DNA of 6,772 bases, taken from the NCBI GenBank assembly GCA_030840415.1, contig JAVEEO010000003.1, forward strand, positions 1-6,772. Reading direction: 5' to 3'. Source of the DNA: Pseudonocardiales bacterium. GTDB lineage: Bacteria; Actinomycetota; Actinomycetes; Mycobacteriales; Jatrophihabitantaceae. Both the position numbers and the translations under genes were made by a program. The notes under the pieces were generated by a model that worked only from the letters and a program-made list of their open reading frames with translations, searched no databases and was not told the origin of the DNA. How positions within the stretch are numbered: position 1 is the first letter of the stretch; every line of letters starts with the position of its first letter. Below are positions 5,949-6,772 of the stretch, piece by piece.

Positions 5949-6113
5949 GTAGCCATTCCCGGCACGTAAGCGCTGTTTCCCTCACTGTCCGAAATCATTC
6001 CGCCATCGCGAAGCACATGGGCGGGAAATCCTGTGTTCGAATGGGTACAGGGCGTATCCAGCGACTCGACGCAACGGCTACGGTGTCTTCCGAAGGCGAG
6101 GTAGATCACGAAC
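5949..6113. other. Intergenic stretch with imperfect hairpins
   Basis: This 165-nt gap holds an imperfect stem (5997-6006 with 6017-6029, arms ATTCCGCCAT and ATGGGCGGGAAAT, with bulges) and next to it a 5-bp stem CCTGT/ACAGG (6030-6034 with 6047-6051). Neither is followed by a T tract. They could end the diguanylate cyclase transcript or shape the leader of the second MFS gene. I see no c-di-GMP riboswitch signature and no convincing promoter. Confidence 0.25.
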
Positions 6114-6772
6114 GTGCAGAATGTTGCGACTGCCCCGCGGGTGTCGTTCGTCGACGCGCTTCGGGTGCCCGAGTTCCGCGTGCTGTGGCTGGCTGATGCC
6201 CAGTCGATGGTCGGCGACCAGTTGGCCCGGGTTGCCCTGTCGGTGCTGGTCTTCGAGCGCACCTCCTCCGCGCTGCTGACCGCGCTGACCTATGCCCTGA
6301 CCTTCCTGCCCGCACTGATCGGCGGGGCGATGCTCGCCGGGTTGGCCGATCGGCTGCCGCGCCGGCGGGTGATGATCGCCGCCGACCTGATCCGTGCCGT
6401 CCTGCTCGCCGCCATGGCGCTGCCGAGCATGCCGCTGTGGTTCGTCTGTGCCCTGCTGGTCCTGGTGGTACTGGCGGGCTCACCGTTCAGCGCTGCCGAA
6501 TCAGCGCTGCTGCCCGAGATCCTGTCCGGTGAGACGTTCGTGGTCGGAACCGGACTGCGCACCATCACCAACCAGTTGGCGCAGCTGGCCGGGTTCGCCT
6601 TCGGCGGGATGGCGGTGGCCTCGATCGGTGCCCGGGCCGGCCTCGCGGTCGACGCGGTGACCTTCGTGCTGTCGGCCGCGTTGGTCACGGTGGGCGTCCG
6701 GCGCCGGCCGGCGCCGGCCGGCAGCGCCGCGGCCGAGTCCAGCTACCTGGCCTCGATCACCGCCGGGGCCAG
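6114..6772 (+). CDS. MFS transporter (second paralogue, cut by window end)
   Basis: An uninterrupted frame of 219 codons runs off the right edge, so this is the N-terminal half of an MFS transporter. The GTG at 6114 is the first possible start because an in-frame TAG lies at 6102-6104. A GAGGT element precedes it by 11 nt. Shared with the first MFS protein are EFRVLWLADAQS, VGDQ, ARVALSVLVFERT, the motif-A loop GLADRLPRR, VVGTGLRTITNQ and AQLAGFA. By hand count about 131 of 185 aligned residues match, so this is a clear paralogue. It should also be an inner-membrane exporter of a small solute, possibly of related or different specificity. The last visible codons enter the hydrophilic central linker, where a GCCGGC-rich stretch encodes Arg/Pro/Ala. 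Completeness beyond the window is unknown. Confidence 0.9.
   Translation, partial: MQNVATAPRVSFVDALRVPEFRVLWLADAQSMVGDQLARVALSVLVFERTSSALLTALTYALTFLPALIGGAMLAGLADRLPRRRVMIAADLIRAVLLAAMALPSMPLWFVCALLVLVVLAGSPFSAAESALLPEILSGETFVVGTGLRTITNQLAQLAGFAFGGMAVASIGARAGLAVDAVTFVLSAALVTVGVRRRPAPAGSAAAESSYLASITAGA

Noticed and set aside
6036..6042. tRNA T-loop-like GTTCGAAT
   Set aside because: No matching acceptor, D-arm or anticodon arm surrounds it.
5949..6113. c-di-GMP riboswitch before the second MFS gene
   Set aside because: The position next to a diguanylate cyclase made it worth checking, but the conserved aptamer core is not seen and the hairpins are imperfect.
6700..6724. GCCGGC-rich repeat near the right edge
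   Set aside because: It encodes the Arg/Pro/Ala linker of the MFS protein in frame and is explained by GC-rich codon choice.

Overview
The window is high-GC DNA with strongly G/C-biased third codon positions, purine-rich Shine-Dalgarno sites and GTG/TTG starts. This points to an actinobacterium. The genus cannot be fixed from the sequence alone.

Layout, left to right. (1) Two leftward genes. A class I SAM-dependent methyltransferase (1805-2632) is followed, after a 101-nt gap, by a flavin-dependent GMC oxidoreductase of the cholesterol-oxidase-like type with a ferredoxin-like cysteine cluster (3-1703). The gap holds a perfect 29-nt palindrome that looks like a TetR-type operator for the oxidoreductase. 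(2) A divergent control region, then a rightward 12-TM-type MFS transporter (2913-4247). (3) A 423-nt stretch without a conventional gene. On the minus strand it holds three near-identical 27-nt ORFs, each with its own Shine-Dalgarno, encoding the octapeptides MLDNWRWP, MLDNWRWP and (from a TTG start) MLRNWRWP. A possible degenerate fourth copy sits in a hairpin. (4) Overlapping divergent promoter candidates, then a rightward membrane-anchored diguanylate cyclase with intact GGEEF and RxxD motifs (4671-5948). (5) The first 219 codons of a second MFS transporter (6114 to the window end), about 70% identical to the first.

The most notable content is the tandem family of eight-residue ORFs. Similarity between copies is concentrated in the ORF and its ribosome site. 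One leucine codon differs synonymously, and the three copies use three different stop codons (TGA, TAG, TAA). This is the pattern expected if the peptides are translated under selection. They are transcribed away from the diguanylate cyclase and toward the end of the first MFS gene, so they do not look like leader peptides of a downstream gene. Their function is unknown. Two related exporter-like MFS proteins and a c-di-GMP synthase flank them, which allows a secreted, signalling or modified-peptide role, but no modifying enzyme is visible here.
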